A DNA stretch of 34,595 nt from Acetobacteraceae bacterium (GTDB taxonomy: Bacteria; Pseudomonadota; Alphaproteobacteria; Acetobacterales; Acetobacteraceae), in the NCBI GenBank assembly GCA_019750465.1, contig JAIEOP010000501.1:1-34595 (forward strand), written 5' to 3'. Shown in pieces: positions 1 to 7,320 of this stretch. Below the pieces are notes generated by a model, which was given only the letters and a program-made list of their open reading frames with translations, did not search any database and was not told where the DNA came from. Made by a program: the position numbers and the translations under genes. Numbering within the stretch: the stretch's first letter is position 1; each line of letters starts with the position of its first letter.

Positions 1-71
1 AGCGGCACCGTGGCGAGCAGCGCGCGGCGTGCGATGGCGGCCCCGGCGGCGGGACGGTCGTTCTGCGGCAT
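1..71 (-). CDS. N-terminal fragment of an exported protein (cut by window edge)
   Basis: Only the first 23 codons are inside the window. The reverse strand has a GGAGG Shine-Dalgarno seven bases before an ATG at 71, then MPQNDRPAAGAAIARRALLATVPL. Two arginines followed by a hydrophobic stretch look like the start of a Sec or Tat signal peptide. TTT (Bug-family) receptors in this kind of genome often begin this way, and two others occur in this window, but too little is visible to assign a family. It lies about 100 bases downstream of the MFS gene on the same strand. Confidence 0.6.
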   Translation of the reverse strand, partial: MPQNDRPAAGAAIARRALLATVP

Positions 72-175
72 TGTTGGGCCTCCCTGGCAGCCGCGACGCG
101 GCGATCGCTGCAACCTGCCACGGCCCGCCCCGCGCCCGTCAAGGCCTGGCGGGCGCTTTTTCGCCCGGCGTGCCG

Positions 176-1393
176 TCACGCCGGCCGCAGCCGCGGCCGC
201 TGCGCCGCCAGCCAGGCCACCGCGGCGAAGGCCACCAGCACCAGCGCCAGAGAGGCCCAGTTCAGCGCGATCCAGCCGATCCTCTCCTGCAGCACGCCGG
301 CCAGGAAGCTCGACATCGCAGTGACGCCGAAGATCAGGAAGTCGTTCAGCGCCTGCGCGCGGCCGCGCTCCGCCGGCCGGTAGCAGGTGGTCACCAGGGT
401 CGTCGCGCCGATGAACAGGAAGTTCCAGCCGACGCCGTTCAGCAGCAGCGAGATGCGGAAATGCCACGCATCGAGCCCGGCCAGCGCCACCAGCACGCCC
501 GCCAGCATGATCGCGGCACCCGCGGCCATCACCCGCACCACGCCGAAGCGGGTGATCAGATGGCCGGTGAAGAAGGAGGGCACGTACATCCCCATGGCAT
601 GCAGGAAGATGACCCAGGGCGGCTCCGTGTCCGGCAGGCCGCAGCCGACGATGGCCAGCGGCGAGGAGGTCATCAGGAACATCATCGTCGCCCAGGACGC
701 CATGCCGGCGATCACCGCCGCGGCGTAGCGCGGCTGGGACGCGATCTCGGCCAGCGGGCGCTGCGCGCCCACCGCATTGTCCTGCGCGCGCGTCGGCGGC
801 GGGAAGCGGATCAGCCCCATCAGCAGGAAGACCACGGCATGGATCGCCGCCATCGACAGGTAGGCGCCGAGGTAGAGCGGCACGATGGCATCGTAGGTCA
901 GGCGCGCGATGGCCGGCCCCAGCGTGCCGGCAACGACGCCGCCCGTGGTGACCCAGGCGATCACCTTGGCGCGGTAGTTCGGCGGCGCCAGCTCCACCGC
1001 GGCGAAGCGGTACATCTGCGTGTTCGCCACCGCGTAGCCGAGCACCAGGCCACCGGCGCACATCAGCAGGAAGGCCGCGGTGACCAGCCCCCAGGCGCAG
1101 AGCGCCGCCCCCGCCATGCCGGCCAGCGAGCCGGTGCGGAAGCCGAAGCCGCGTCCGCGCCGCATCATCAGCGCCGCGGCGGGAAACACCCCCAGCATCA
1201 CGCCGAGATGCTGCATCGTGGTCGGCAGCGTGGCGAATTCGCGGTGCGGGAAGAAGGTGACGACCGAGAGCGCCGTGACGCTCAGCATGATCACGTTGGC
1301 CGACTGGCCGATCGCCTGGCAGACGGTCAGCAGCAGCAGGTTGCGGCGCATGGCCGCGTCGAGGCGCGGCGCGTCGGGCGCGGAGGTTTCCAT
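176..1393 (-). CDS. MFS transporter
   Basis: This 405-aa polytopic protein has about twelve hydrophobic segments in two halves separated by a charged loop near residues 205-225 (FPPPTRAQDNAVG), the normal size and layout of the major facilitator superfamily. A short MFS-like loop occurs in the second half (GHLITRFGVVRVM). It should sit in the inner membrane and move a small solute by proton-coupled transport; nothing visible identifies the substrate or direction. I start it at ATG 1393 (METSAPDAP) because the upstream in-frame extension is Arg-rich low-complexity sequence. There is no strong ribosome site before this ATG. The gene stands alone, back to back with nothing that suggests a pathway. 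Confidence 0.85.
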   Translation of the reverse strand: METSAPDAPRLDAAMRRNLLLLTVCQAIGQSANVIMLSVTALSVVTFFPHREFATLPTTMQHLGVMLGVFPAAALMMRRGRGFGFRTGSLAGMAGAALCAWGLVTAAFLLMCAGGLVLGYAVANTQMYRFAAVELAPPNYRAKVIAWVTTGGVVAGTLGPAIARLTYDAIVPLYLGAYLSMAAIHAVVFLLMGLIRFPPPTRAQDNAVGAQRPLAEIASQPRYAAAVIAGMASWATMMFLMTSSPLAIVGCGLPDTEPPWVIFLHAMGMYVPSFFTGHLITRFGVVRVMAAGAAIMLAGVLVALAGLDAWHFRISLLLNGVGWNFLFIGATTLVTTCYRPAERGRAQALNDFLIFGVTAMSSFLAGVLQERIGWIALNWASLALVLVAFAAVAWLAAQRPRLRPA

Positions 1394-1644
1394 TGCCGCG
1401 ATGCTACGCCGTCGCGGCGGCCGGGCAACCCGGCGGCATCGCGCCGGGCGCCATGCTCCGCCGGACGCGGTGCGGACACTGCCGGGCACCCACGGCGGCC
1501 GGTGCCGGAGCGGCCGACGGGCCGGCAGGTGCTCGAGGCCTGCGAGGCGACCGGACCGACGAAGGAATACCCGCGGGAGTCACCGAGCGCTCCGCGAGCG
1601 CTCCGCGGTTCCTTCCGCCGCGGTGGGACTTCCTTCCGCGATCC

Positions 1645-3021
1645 TCAGGGCCCGGTCGGCGCCTGTTCGTGGACCGGGTTCCCGCCGTGCGGGGCGAGGC
1701 CGGACCGTGGCAGCGGCGCCGCTTCCGGTGCCGCCGAAAGCGGCAGGTGCATGCGGCACTCCACCCCCTGCGGCAGAAAGTCGAGGTGCACCTCCCCGCC
1801 GAACTCCCGCGCCACGCCCTGCTCCAGCAGCCGCGAACCAAAGCCCCGGTGCTGCGGGATGCGGACCGGCGGCCCGTCGCGCTCGCGCCAGAGGATGGCG
1901 GCGACGGGCGTGGCGCCGGATCCGCGCGCCTGCAGCGACCAGCTCACCTCCACGCGCCCGCCGGGCACCGACAGCGCCCCGTGCTTCGCGGCGTTGGTGG
2001 CAAGCTCGTGAAAGGCCAGGTTGGCGGTCACCGCGCTGTTTGGCGGCAGGACGATCTCCGGCCCCGACAGCACCACCCGCTCCGCCATGCCCGACTGGGC
2101 CGCGCGCTGCTCCCGCGGACGTGGTCCCGGCCAATAGGGCTCGAGCGTCCTGCGCAGCACCTCGTCCAGCGGCGCACCCGCCCAGCCGCGCTGCGCCAGC
2201 ATGTCGTGCGCGCGCGCCAGCGCCCGCAGCCGGGCGTTGAAGGCGATGCGGAACTCGGTGGGGGTGGCGGTCGTGCGCTCGGTCTGCACCGCCACGGACT
2301 GCGCGACGAACAAACTGTTCTTCACGCGGTGGTCCAGCTCGTGCAGCAGCAGGTCTCGGCGCTCCTCCTCGCGCCGCGCCTCGGTACGGTCGCGCATGAT
2401 CTTCAGGAAGCCGCGCAGCCCGCCCGCCTCGTCGCGCAGCGGCATGGCGAGGCCGCTGCCCCAGAAGCGGGAGCCGTCCTTGCACTGGTGCCAGCGCACG
2501 TTCTCCGCGCGGCCGTGCTCCGCGGCCCGGCGCAGCTCGGTCTCGGGCACGCCCTCCGCCGCCCGATCCTCGGGCGTGAAGAGCTCGTGCGTGGTGCGGC
2601 CGATCATCTCCTCCTCCGACCAGCCGAGCAGGCGCCGCGCCCCGGGATTCCAGCTCGTCACGCGGCCATCGAGGTCGAGCGTGAAGATCACGTAGTCCGT
2701 CGCGCTCTCGAAGATCAGCCGCAGGTGCTGCTCGCGCTCGCGCAGTGCCGCATTCTTCTCCGCCAGCTCCGACGTCCGCTGCGCCACCGCCTCCTCCAGC
2801 CGCTCGTTCGTGGCGGAGAGCGCGGCGTTCGCCTCCTCGAGCTGCCGTGCCTGGGCCTCCAGCTCCACGAGTGCGACCTGCAGCACCTCGGTCGGCATGA
2901 CCGCCTCGGGGCTCCCGGCAGAGGTTGCGGCGCGCGGGCCCGGACTCGCCCCGTCGCCCTCTCGCCCCGCGTGGCCGTGCCGGGCGCTCCGCGAGGGCTT
3001 GGCGTCACGATCTGTCTTCAT
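1645..3021 (-). CDS. PAS-domain sensor histidine kinase, HWE family
   Basis: This 458-aa protein has no membrane segment and is probably cytoplasmic. The order is a charged N-terminus, a coiled coil at about 46-105 (QARQLEEANAALSATNERLEE), a PAS/PAC domain at about 100-217 (DYVIFTLDLDGRVTSWNPGA), then the kinase core. The phospho-accepting histidine is His231 in ELDHRVKN. HWE-family hallmarks are present: a His inside the N box (FHELATNAAKHGA), the WxE pair (WRERDG) and the G box (GFGSRLLEQ). The start ATG at 3021 has GGAG five bases upstream. No response regulator is adjacent. HWE kinases often feed PhyR and the general stress response; an EcfG-like promoter candidate 46 bases upstream fits that, but it is inference. 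Confidence 0.9.
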   Translation of the reverse strand: MKTDRDAKPSRSARHGHAGREGDGASPGPRAATSAGSPEAVMPTEVLQVALVELEAQARQLEEANAALSATNERLEEAVAQRTSELAEKNAALREREQHLRLIFESATDYVIFTLDLDGRVTSWNPGARRLLGWSEEEMIGRTTHELFTPEDRAAEGVPETELRRAAEHGRAENVRWHQCKDGSRFWGSGLAMPLRDEAGGLRGFLKIMRDRTEARREEERRDLLLHELDHRVKNSLFVAQSVAVQTERTTATPTEFRIAFNARLRALARAHDMLAQRGWAGAPLDEVLRRTLEPYWPGPRPREQRAAQSGMAERVVLSGPEIVLPPNSAVTANLAFHELATNAAKHGALSVPGGRVEVSWSLQARGSGATPVAAILWRERDGPPVRIPQHRGFGSRLLEQGVAREFGGEVHLDFLPQGVECRMHLPLSAAPEAAPLPRSGLAPHGGNPVHEQAPTGP

Positions 3022-3066
3022 TCGTCTCCGCCCGCGGCCGCGACGGGGATGGCGGCCTGGATCGTC

Positions 3067-3092
3067 AACGCGGCATCGATGCGTGCCGTTCG
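3067..3092 (-). promoter_or_regulatory. Candidate EcfG-type (general stress sigma) promoter
   Basis: On the minus strand CGAAC (3092-3088) is followed after 17 bases by CGTT (3070-3067). The alphaproteobacterial EcfG consensus is GGAAC-N16/17-CGTT, so there is one mismatch in the -35 box. It lies 46 bases before the start codon of the HWE kinase, in the correct orientation. Short motifs like this occur by chance, so this is only a candidate. Confidence 0.4.
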
Positions 3093-3505
3093 GCGCAATG
3101 ACCAGGACATTCACGCCGCCGCCGCGCAGGCTCGCGCAGCCGCGGACGGACAATGCCTGGGCATGTAAATCGGGCGACGTCAAGGACGCTCTCCCACAGT
3201 CGTGAAATCGGCGGGAACACCGACGCGCTTCCCGGCGGTTGGCGCCGGACGGCCCTCGGCGGATGCAGGCGGATGGGAATCCGCCGCGCCCGTCCAGGCG
3301 GGAGACCGGGGCAGATCCGGGCGGTTGCCTGCCGCATTCCTGCATGCGGCGGGCACGGTCGCGCCCGACGGCGCGGCCCGCTCCTCGCCGCCGGGCTTGC
3401 GCCGGGCCGCGGCCCGCCGAACCCGCCCGCCGTCCGGAGCGGCGGGGTCGGACCGTCCGCCCGTGGGACAGCGGTGGATGCGCCCGGCGAGGCGGCGGCG
3501 ACCTG
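3093..3505. other. Intergenic region without a recognisable gene
   Basis: No reading frame here has a ribosome site together with protein-like composition. The frames that cross it are Arg/Pro/Ala-rich by-products of the base composition. It holds the upstream region of the HWE kinase and the 3' flank of the TTT receptor gene, including a small hairpin at 3426-3446. Confidence 0.6.
3426..3446 (-). terminator. Possible hairpin terminator after the TTT receptor gene
   Basis: CCCGCCG and CGGCGGG form a perfect 7-bp stem around the loop TCCGGAG, about 60 bases beyond the receptor stop codon. There is no U-tract, and G/C hairpins are common in this genome, so the call is weak. Confidence 0.3.
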
Positions 3506-4480
3506 CTACTCCACCACCGCGCCCGAGGCGCGGATGACCGGCGCGAAGGCCGCCTCGTTGGCGGCGCGGAACTGCGCCAGCCCCTCCGGCGTGGTGAACC
3601 AGGGCGTCGCGCCGTTCTCGCGATAGCGCGCGATCAGGTCCGGCGCCTCCAGCGACTGCCGCGTCAGCGCCGAGAGCCGCTGCACCATGGCGGCCGGCAG
3701 CCCGGCCGGGCCCATCACGCCGCCCCAGGAGGTGATCTCGAAGCCGGGCAGGAACTCCGCCATCGTCGGCACCTCGGGGGCCAGCGGGCTGCGCTCGGCG
3801 CCGGTGACGGCGAGCGCGCGCAGCTTGCCGTCGCGCACGTTCGCCAGCGCCTGGGGGATGTTGTCGAACATCATGTGCACGCGCCCGGCGATCAGGTCGA
3901 TGTTCGCCGGCGCGCCGCCGCGGTAGGGCACGTGCACCAGGTCGAGCCCCGCCAGGGTGGTGAACATCGCCCCCGAGAGGTGCACCGTCGTGCCCGAGCC
4001 GGAGGAGGCATAGGCGTACTTGCCCGGGTTCGCCTTCGCCAGCGCGATCAGCTCCGGCACGGTGCGGGCCGGCACGTCCGGGTGGATCGCCAGCATGTTC
4101 GGCAGCTGCCACAGGCCGGAGACGTAGGTGAAGTCCCGGTTCACGTCGAAGGGCAGGCGGCGGTAGAGCGTCGGGCCGATGGCCAGCGGCGCCACGCTGG
4201 CCAGGCCGATGGTGCGCCCGTCCGGCGCGCTGCGCGCGATCGCCTCGGTGCCGATGTTGCCGGCGGCGCCGGCGCGGTTCTCCACCACGAACTGCTCGCC
4301 GGTAATCTCCGCCATCTTCTGGCACCAGATGCGGCTGAGGATGTCGGTGCCGCCGCCGGGCGGGAAGATGCCGAGGAAGCGGATGGTGCCGTTCGGCCAC
4401 TCGGCGCGCGGCTGCGCCAGGGCGGGCCAGGCCAGCAGTGCGGGCGTGGCAATGGCAAGTCGGCGGGAGATGAGGGTCAT
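3506..4480 (-). CDS. TTT (Bug-family) periplasmic substrate-binding protein
   Basis: This 324-aa protein has a signal peptide (residues 1-22, ending AWPALAQ) and the typical Bug fold sequence: FPPGGGTDILSR after the first strand, VVENRAGAAGNIGTEAIARSAPDG, then HVPYRGGAPANIDLIAGRVHMMFDN. Bug receptors bind carboxylates and related anions for the tripartite tricarboxylate transporter or act as orphan sensors. No TctA/TctB membrane subunit is in the window, so this is an orphan receptor with unknown ligand. The start ATG at 4480 overlaps the stop of the upstream 144-aa gene as ATGA, which indicates translational coupling and fixes the start; the RR and hydrophobic core follow directly. Confidence 0.92.
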   Translation of the reverse strand: MTLISRRLAIATPALLAWPALAQPRAEWPNGTIRFLGIFPPGGGTDILSRIWCQKMAEITGEQFVVENRAGAAGNIGTEAIARSAPDGRTIGLASVAPLAIGPTLYRRLPFDVNRDFTYVSGLWQLPNMLAIHPDVPARTVPELIALAKANPGKYAYASSGSGTTVHLSGAMFTTLAGLDLVHVPYRGGAPANIDLIAGRVHMMFDNIPQALANVRDGKLRALAVTGAERSPLAPEVPTMAEFLPGFEITSWGGVMGPAGLPAAMVQRLSALTRQSLEAPDLIARYRENGATPWFTTPEGLAQFRAANEAAFAPVIRASGAVVE

Positions 4481-4911
4481 GGCATGCGCGTCCTGGCTGA
4501 TTGGGCTGCGGCGGGCATCATGCCGGGGCAGAATGCATCGTCGAGGTTGGCCCAGACGACGAATTCGGGCTCGTCTCCTGCGGCCTGGAGCGCTCCTGCG
4601 GCGTGGCACTCAAGCCGCAGAAACTGCGGCTTTCCCGGCAAGGGCCACGTCAGCCCTGCCGGCGGCGCCAAGGCAAACTCCGTTGTCGCGCTGTCGGAAT
4701 CGGCCATTGCCCGTGCGTTCCAATGCGGGGCGCCTACCGTGGCGCATGCTTGCCGGAAGAACTCGGCCAGCCGCTCGAGGGGAACGCCACCCGGCCAGGT
4801 GATGGTCAGCCGCGGAGCCGAATCACTGGGAAGATGCGTACGAAGCTCGGCGCGACCGACAGGGTAACGCAACCACGTCCCCGCCTCATGTCTGGTCATG
4901 GCGCCCTGCAT
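4477..4911 (-). CDS. Uncharacterised 144-aa protein coupled to the TTT receptor
   Basis: I do not recognise this protein. It is soluble, has no signal peptide or membrane segment, and contains mixed, protein-like sequence (for example GVPLERLAEFFRQACATVG and PQFLRLECHAAG), unlike the Arg/Pro-rich false frames around it. Its ATG at 4911 is preceded by GAGG at good spacing; a second in-frame ATG lies at 4899. The stop codon overlaps the receptor start in ATGA, so the two are very probably co-translated. It starts 63 bases after lptM on the same strand. The function is unknown; the coupling suggests a role with the same substrate as the receptor. Confidence 0.7.
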   Translation of the reverse strand: MQGAMTRHEAGTWLRYPVGRAELRTHLPSDSAPRLTITWPGGVPLERLAEFFRQACATVGAPHWNARAMADSDSATTEFALAPPAGLTWPLPGKPQFLRLECHAAGALQAAGDEPEFVVWANLDDAFCPGMMPAAAQSARTRMP

Positions 4912-4974
4912 GCGTCCTCGCGACGCGGCCGCGAGATCATGCCATCCGGCGGCGACCGGAACAAGCCTGCCCGC

Positions 4975-5160
4975 TCAACGCGCGCCGACCGGCCCCGTTG
5001 CTGGACCAGGCGACGGCTGGGCCGGCCGGTCAGGCGCCGGGTAGAGGCGCGGGTAGGTGATCGCCTCGCGCGGCCCGGGCTGGCGCGGCGGGCCGGCACG
5101 GCCGCACGCCACGGCCGCCGCCAGCACGGCCGCCAGCGCGATCAGCGCACGCCGCGTCAC
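4975..5160 (-). CDS. lptM: Small LptM-like lipoprotein encoded behind argH
   Basis: This is a 61-aa protein beginning with GTG at 5160, and GTGA overlaps the argH stop by 4 nt. It has a positively charged start (MTRRALI), a hydrophobic core and a lipobox ending at Cys19 (AAAVAC), immediately followed by [12 protein letters not shown] CGxxGP(L/P) motif right after the lipidated cysteine and a following YPRxYP element are the hallmarks of the small lipoproteins found after argH in proteobacteria. The enterobacterial member YifL (LptM) helps the LPS translocon LptD/LptE mature in the outer membrane. Assignment rests on position, size and this motif; the C-terminal Pro-rich tail is variable in the family. 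Confidence 0.8.
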   Translation of the reverse strand: MTRRALIALAAVLAAAVACGRAGPPRQPGPREAITYPRLYPAPDRPAQPSPGPATGPVGAR

Positions 5161-6554
5161 GCCAGCCGCTCCCGCCATTCCGCCGCCATGCGCCGGACGT
5201 TCTCCGGTGCGGTGCCGCCGTAGGAGGTACGTGAGGCAACCGAGGCCGCCGCGCCCAGCACGCCGAAGACGCCGGCATGGATGCGCGGCTCGGCCTCCTG
5301 CATCTCCTGGATCGTGAGGCCGGAGAGATCGACGCCCATCGCCTCCGCCTTGGCGACCAGCCGCCCCGTCACGTGGTGCGCGTCGCGGAACGGCAGGCGC
5401 AGCTCGCGCACCAGCCAGTCGGCCAGGTCCGTCGCGGTGGAGAAGCCCGCGCCCGCGGCCTCGGCCAGGCGCCCCACCTGCGGCTGGATGTCGCGCACCA
5501 TGCCCGCCGTCGCCGCCAGCGTGAGGGTGAGGGTCTCGGCAGCGTCGAAGACGCCCTCCTTGTCCTCCTGCATGTCCTTGAAATAGGTCAGCGCCAGCCC
5601 CTTCAGCACGGTGAGCATGCCGGTCAGAGCGCCGATCACGCGGCCGGTCTTGCCGCGCACCAGCTCGGCGGCGTCCGGGTTGCGCTTCTGCGGCATGATC
5701 GACGAGCCGGTGGTGAAGGCGTCCGAGAGCTTCACGAAGCCGAAATAGGGGTTCGTCCAGATCACCACCTCCTCGGCGAGGCGCGAGAGATGGGTCTGGC
5801 ACATGGCGCAGCAGAACAGGAACTCGGCCGCGAAGTCGCGGCTCGCCACCGCGTCCAGGCTGTTGCGCATCGGGCCGCGCTCGAAGCCGAGCGCCGCGGC
5901 CGTCATGTGCCGGTCGATCGGGAAGCCGGTGCCGCACAGTGCCGCCGCGCCCAGGGGGCTTTCGTTCATGCGTGCGCGGCAATCGGCAAGGCGCGAGAGG
6001 TCTCGGGAAAACATCTCCACATAGGCGAGCATGTGGTGGCCGAAGGTGGTGGGTTGCGCCGGCTGCAGGTGGGTGAAGCCCGGCATGATGGTGCCGGCAT
6101 GCTCCTCGGCGCGGTCCACCAGCGCCCGCATCACGTCGCCGATCTGCGCCGAGAGCCCGTCGATCGCGTCGCGCACCCAGAGCCGCAGGTCGAGGGCCAC
6201 CTGGTCGTTGCGGCTGCGCGCGGTGTGCAGGCGCTTGCCGGCATCGCCGATCCGCTCGGTCAGCCGCGCCTCGATGTTCATGTGGATGTCTTCGAGCGCC
6301 TCGTCCCAGGCGAAGTCCCCGGCCTCGATGCGGGCGGCGATGGCGGCGAGGCCCTCGCGGATCGCCACCTGGTCCTCCGCCGATATGATCCCCACATGTG
6401 CCAGCATGGCGGCGTGCGCCAGGCTGCCGCGGATGTCCTGGCGCCACATCTTGCGGTCGAAGCCGATCGAGGCGTTGATCGCCCCCATGATGGCGGAGGG
6501 GCCCGCGGCGAAGCGGCCGCCCCATTGCTGGTTTGACAGGGCTGGGCTGGACAC
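5157..6554 (-). CDS. argH: Argininosuccinate lyase
   Basis: ArgH cleaves argininosuccinate to arginine and fumarate, the last step of arginine synthesis, in the cytoplasm. The 465-aa length is normal. The family start WGGRF is at residues 11-15, HTARSRNDQ at 110-118, the general acid-base region THLQPAQ at 161-167 and the fumarase-superfamily signature [12 protein letters not shown] at 283-294. WGGRF must be included, so I use GTG at 6554, the only initiation codon close upstream of it. The gene overlaps lptM by 4 nt. Its start codon is one base from the divergent tlpA start, so any promoter must lie inside tlpA. Confidence 0.96.
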   Translation of the reverse strand: MSSPALSNQQWGGRFAAGPSAIMGAINASIGFDRKMWRQDIRGSLAHAAMLAHVGIISAEDQVAIREGLAAIAARIEAGDFAWDEALEDIHMNIEARLTERIGDAGKRLHTARSRNDQVALDLRLWVRDAIDGLSAQIGDVMRALVDRAEEHAGTIMPGFTHLQPAQPTTFGHHMLAYVEMFSRDLSRLADCRARMNESPLGAAALCGTGFPIDRHMTAAALGFERGPMRNSLDAVASRDFAAEFLFCCAMCQTHLSRLAEEVVIWTNPYFGFVKLSDAFTTGSSIMPQKRNPDAAELVRGKTGRVIGALTGMLTVLKGLALTYFKDMQEDKEGVFDAAETLTLTLAATAGMVRDIQPQVGRLAEAAGAGFSTATDLADWLVRELRLPFRDAHHVTGRLVAKAEAMGVDLSGLTIQEMQEAEPRIHAGVFGVLGAAASVASRTSYGGTAPENVRRMAAEWRERLA

Positions 6555-6555
6555 G

Positions 6556-7140
6556 ATGCGGGCTTTCTCGTGGAATTCTAGGGGGCGGCGCGCCCTGCTC
6601 GGGGCCGCCGGCGCCGGGACCCTACTCGCGGCGCTTCCCGCGCGGCAAGGGCGCGCGGCGGTCGGACAGCTCGTCGAGACCGGCCCGAAGCCGCTGCCGG
6701 AGTTCTCCTTCACCGACGTCGAGGGCAAGCCGCACACGGTCGCCGACTTCGCCGGCCGGGCGCTGCTGATCAACCTCTGGGCCACCTGGTGCCCGCCCTG
6801 CGTGGCCGAGATGCCGACCCTCGACCGTGCCCAGGCGGCGCTGGAGGGCGATGGCGTCGTGGTGCTGGCGCTGTCCTCGGACCGCGGCGGCCGTGCCGTG
6901 GTGGAGCCGTTCTACGGGCGCGTCGGCATCCGCCGGCTCGGCGTCTGGCTCGATCCGCGCGGGGCGGCGCAGCGGGCGTTCGGCAGCCGCGGCCTGCCGA
7001 CGAGCATCGTCGTCGATCGCGCGGGCCAGGAACGGGCGCGGCTGGAGGGGGCGGCCGAGTGGGACGCGCCGGCCATGCTGGCGGCAATCCGGCGGCTGGC
7101 GCAGCCGCGCGCCGTGCCGGAGGCGACGTCACGGAGCTGA
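6556..7140 (+). CDS. TlpA-like thioredoxin-fold thiol-disulfide oxidoreductase
   Basis: This is a 194-aa exported redox protein. The N-terminus has a twin-arginine-like signal ([20 protein letters not shown], residues 8-27), followed by a TlpA/ResA-like domain: [12 protein letters not shown], then [17 protein letters not shown] with the active-site pair Cys79 and Cys82, and the cis-proline loop [10 protein letters not shown]. Such proteins reduce disulfides in the periplasm, often in cytochrome c or copper-centre maturation; the partner here is unknown. I start at ATG 6556 since it begins just before the signal peptide. The ribosome site is weak, and the start abuts argH on the other strand. 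Divergent tlpA/argH is a layout I recall from related alphaproteobacteria. Confidence 0.88.
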   Translation: MRAFSWNSRGRRALLGAAGAGTLLAALPARQGRAAVGQLVETGPKPLPEFSFTDVEGKPHTVADFAGRALLINLWATWCPPCVAEMPTLDRAQAALEGDGVVVLALSSDRGGRAVVEPFYGRVGIRRLGVWLDPRGAAQRAFGSRGLPTSIVVDRAGQERARLEGAAEWDAPAMLAAIRRLAQPRAVPEATSRS

Positions 7141-7320
7141 CGCCGCGCGGACCGGGCCGCGGCAGGACGGAAGCGGCACCTGGCCGCGGGTTGAACGACC
7201 CATCCGACGGGTGCGCGCAAGGCACGGAATAGGAAACTCACGTAGTTGTGCGTGCAGGATGCGGGAACCAATGCCACCGTCGCTCGACCCGAAGGGCAAC
7301 CGGCCTATCCTGCCGCCACG

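Noticed and set aside
151-166. GGGCG-cttttt-CGCCC hairpin between the MFS gene and the left-edge gene
   Set aside because: Only a 5-bp stem, and on the relevant (minus) strand the U-run is in the loop as A, so it is not a convincing terminator.
3214-3240. GGAAC followed after 17 bases by CGGTT on the plus strand
   Set aside because: The -10 box does not match CGTT and no plus-strand gene follows.
6533-6538. TTGACA box just upstream of tlpA
   Set aside because: No -10 element at suitable spacing; the expected position falls on the tlpA start codon.
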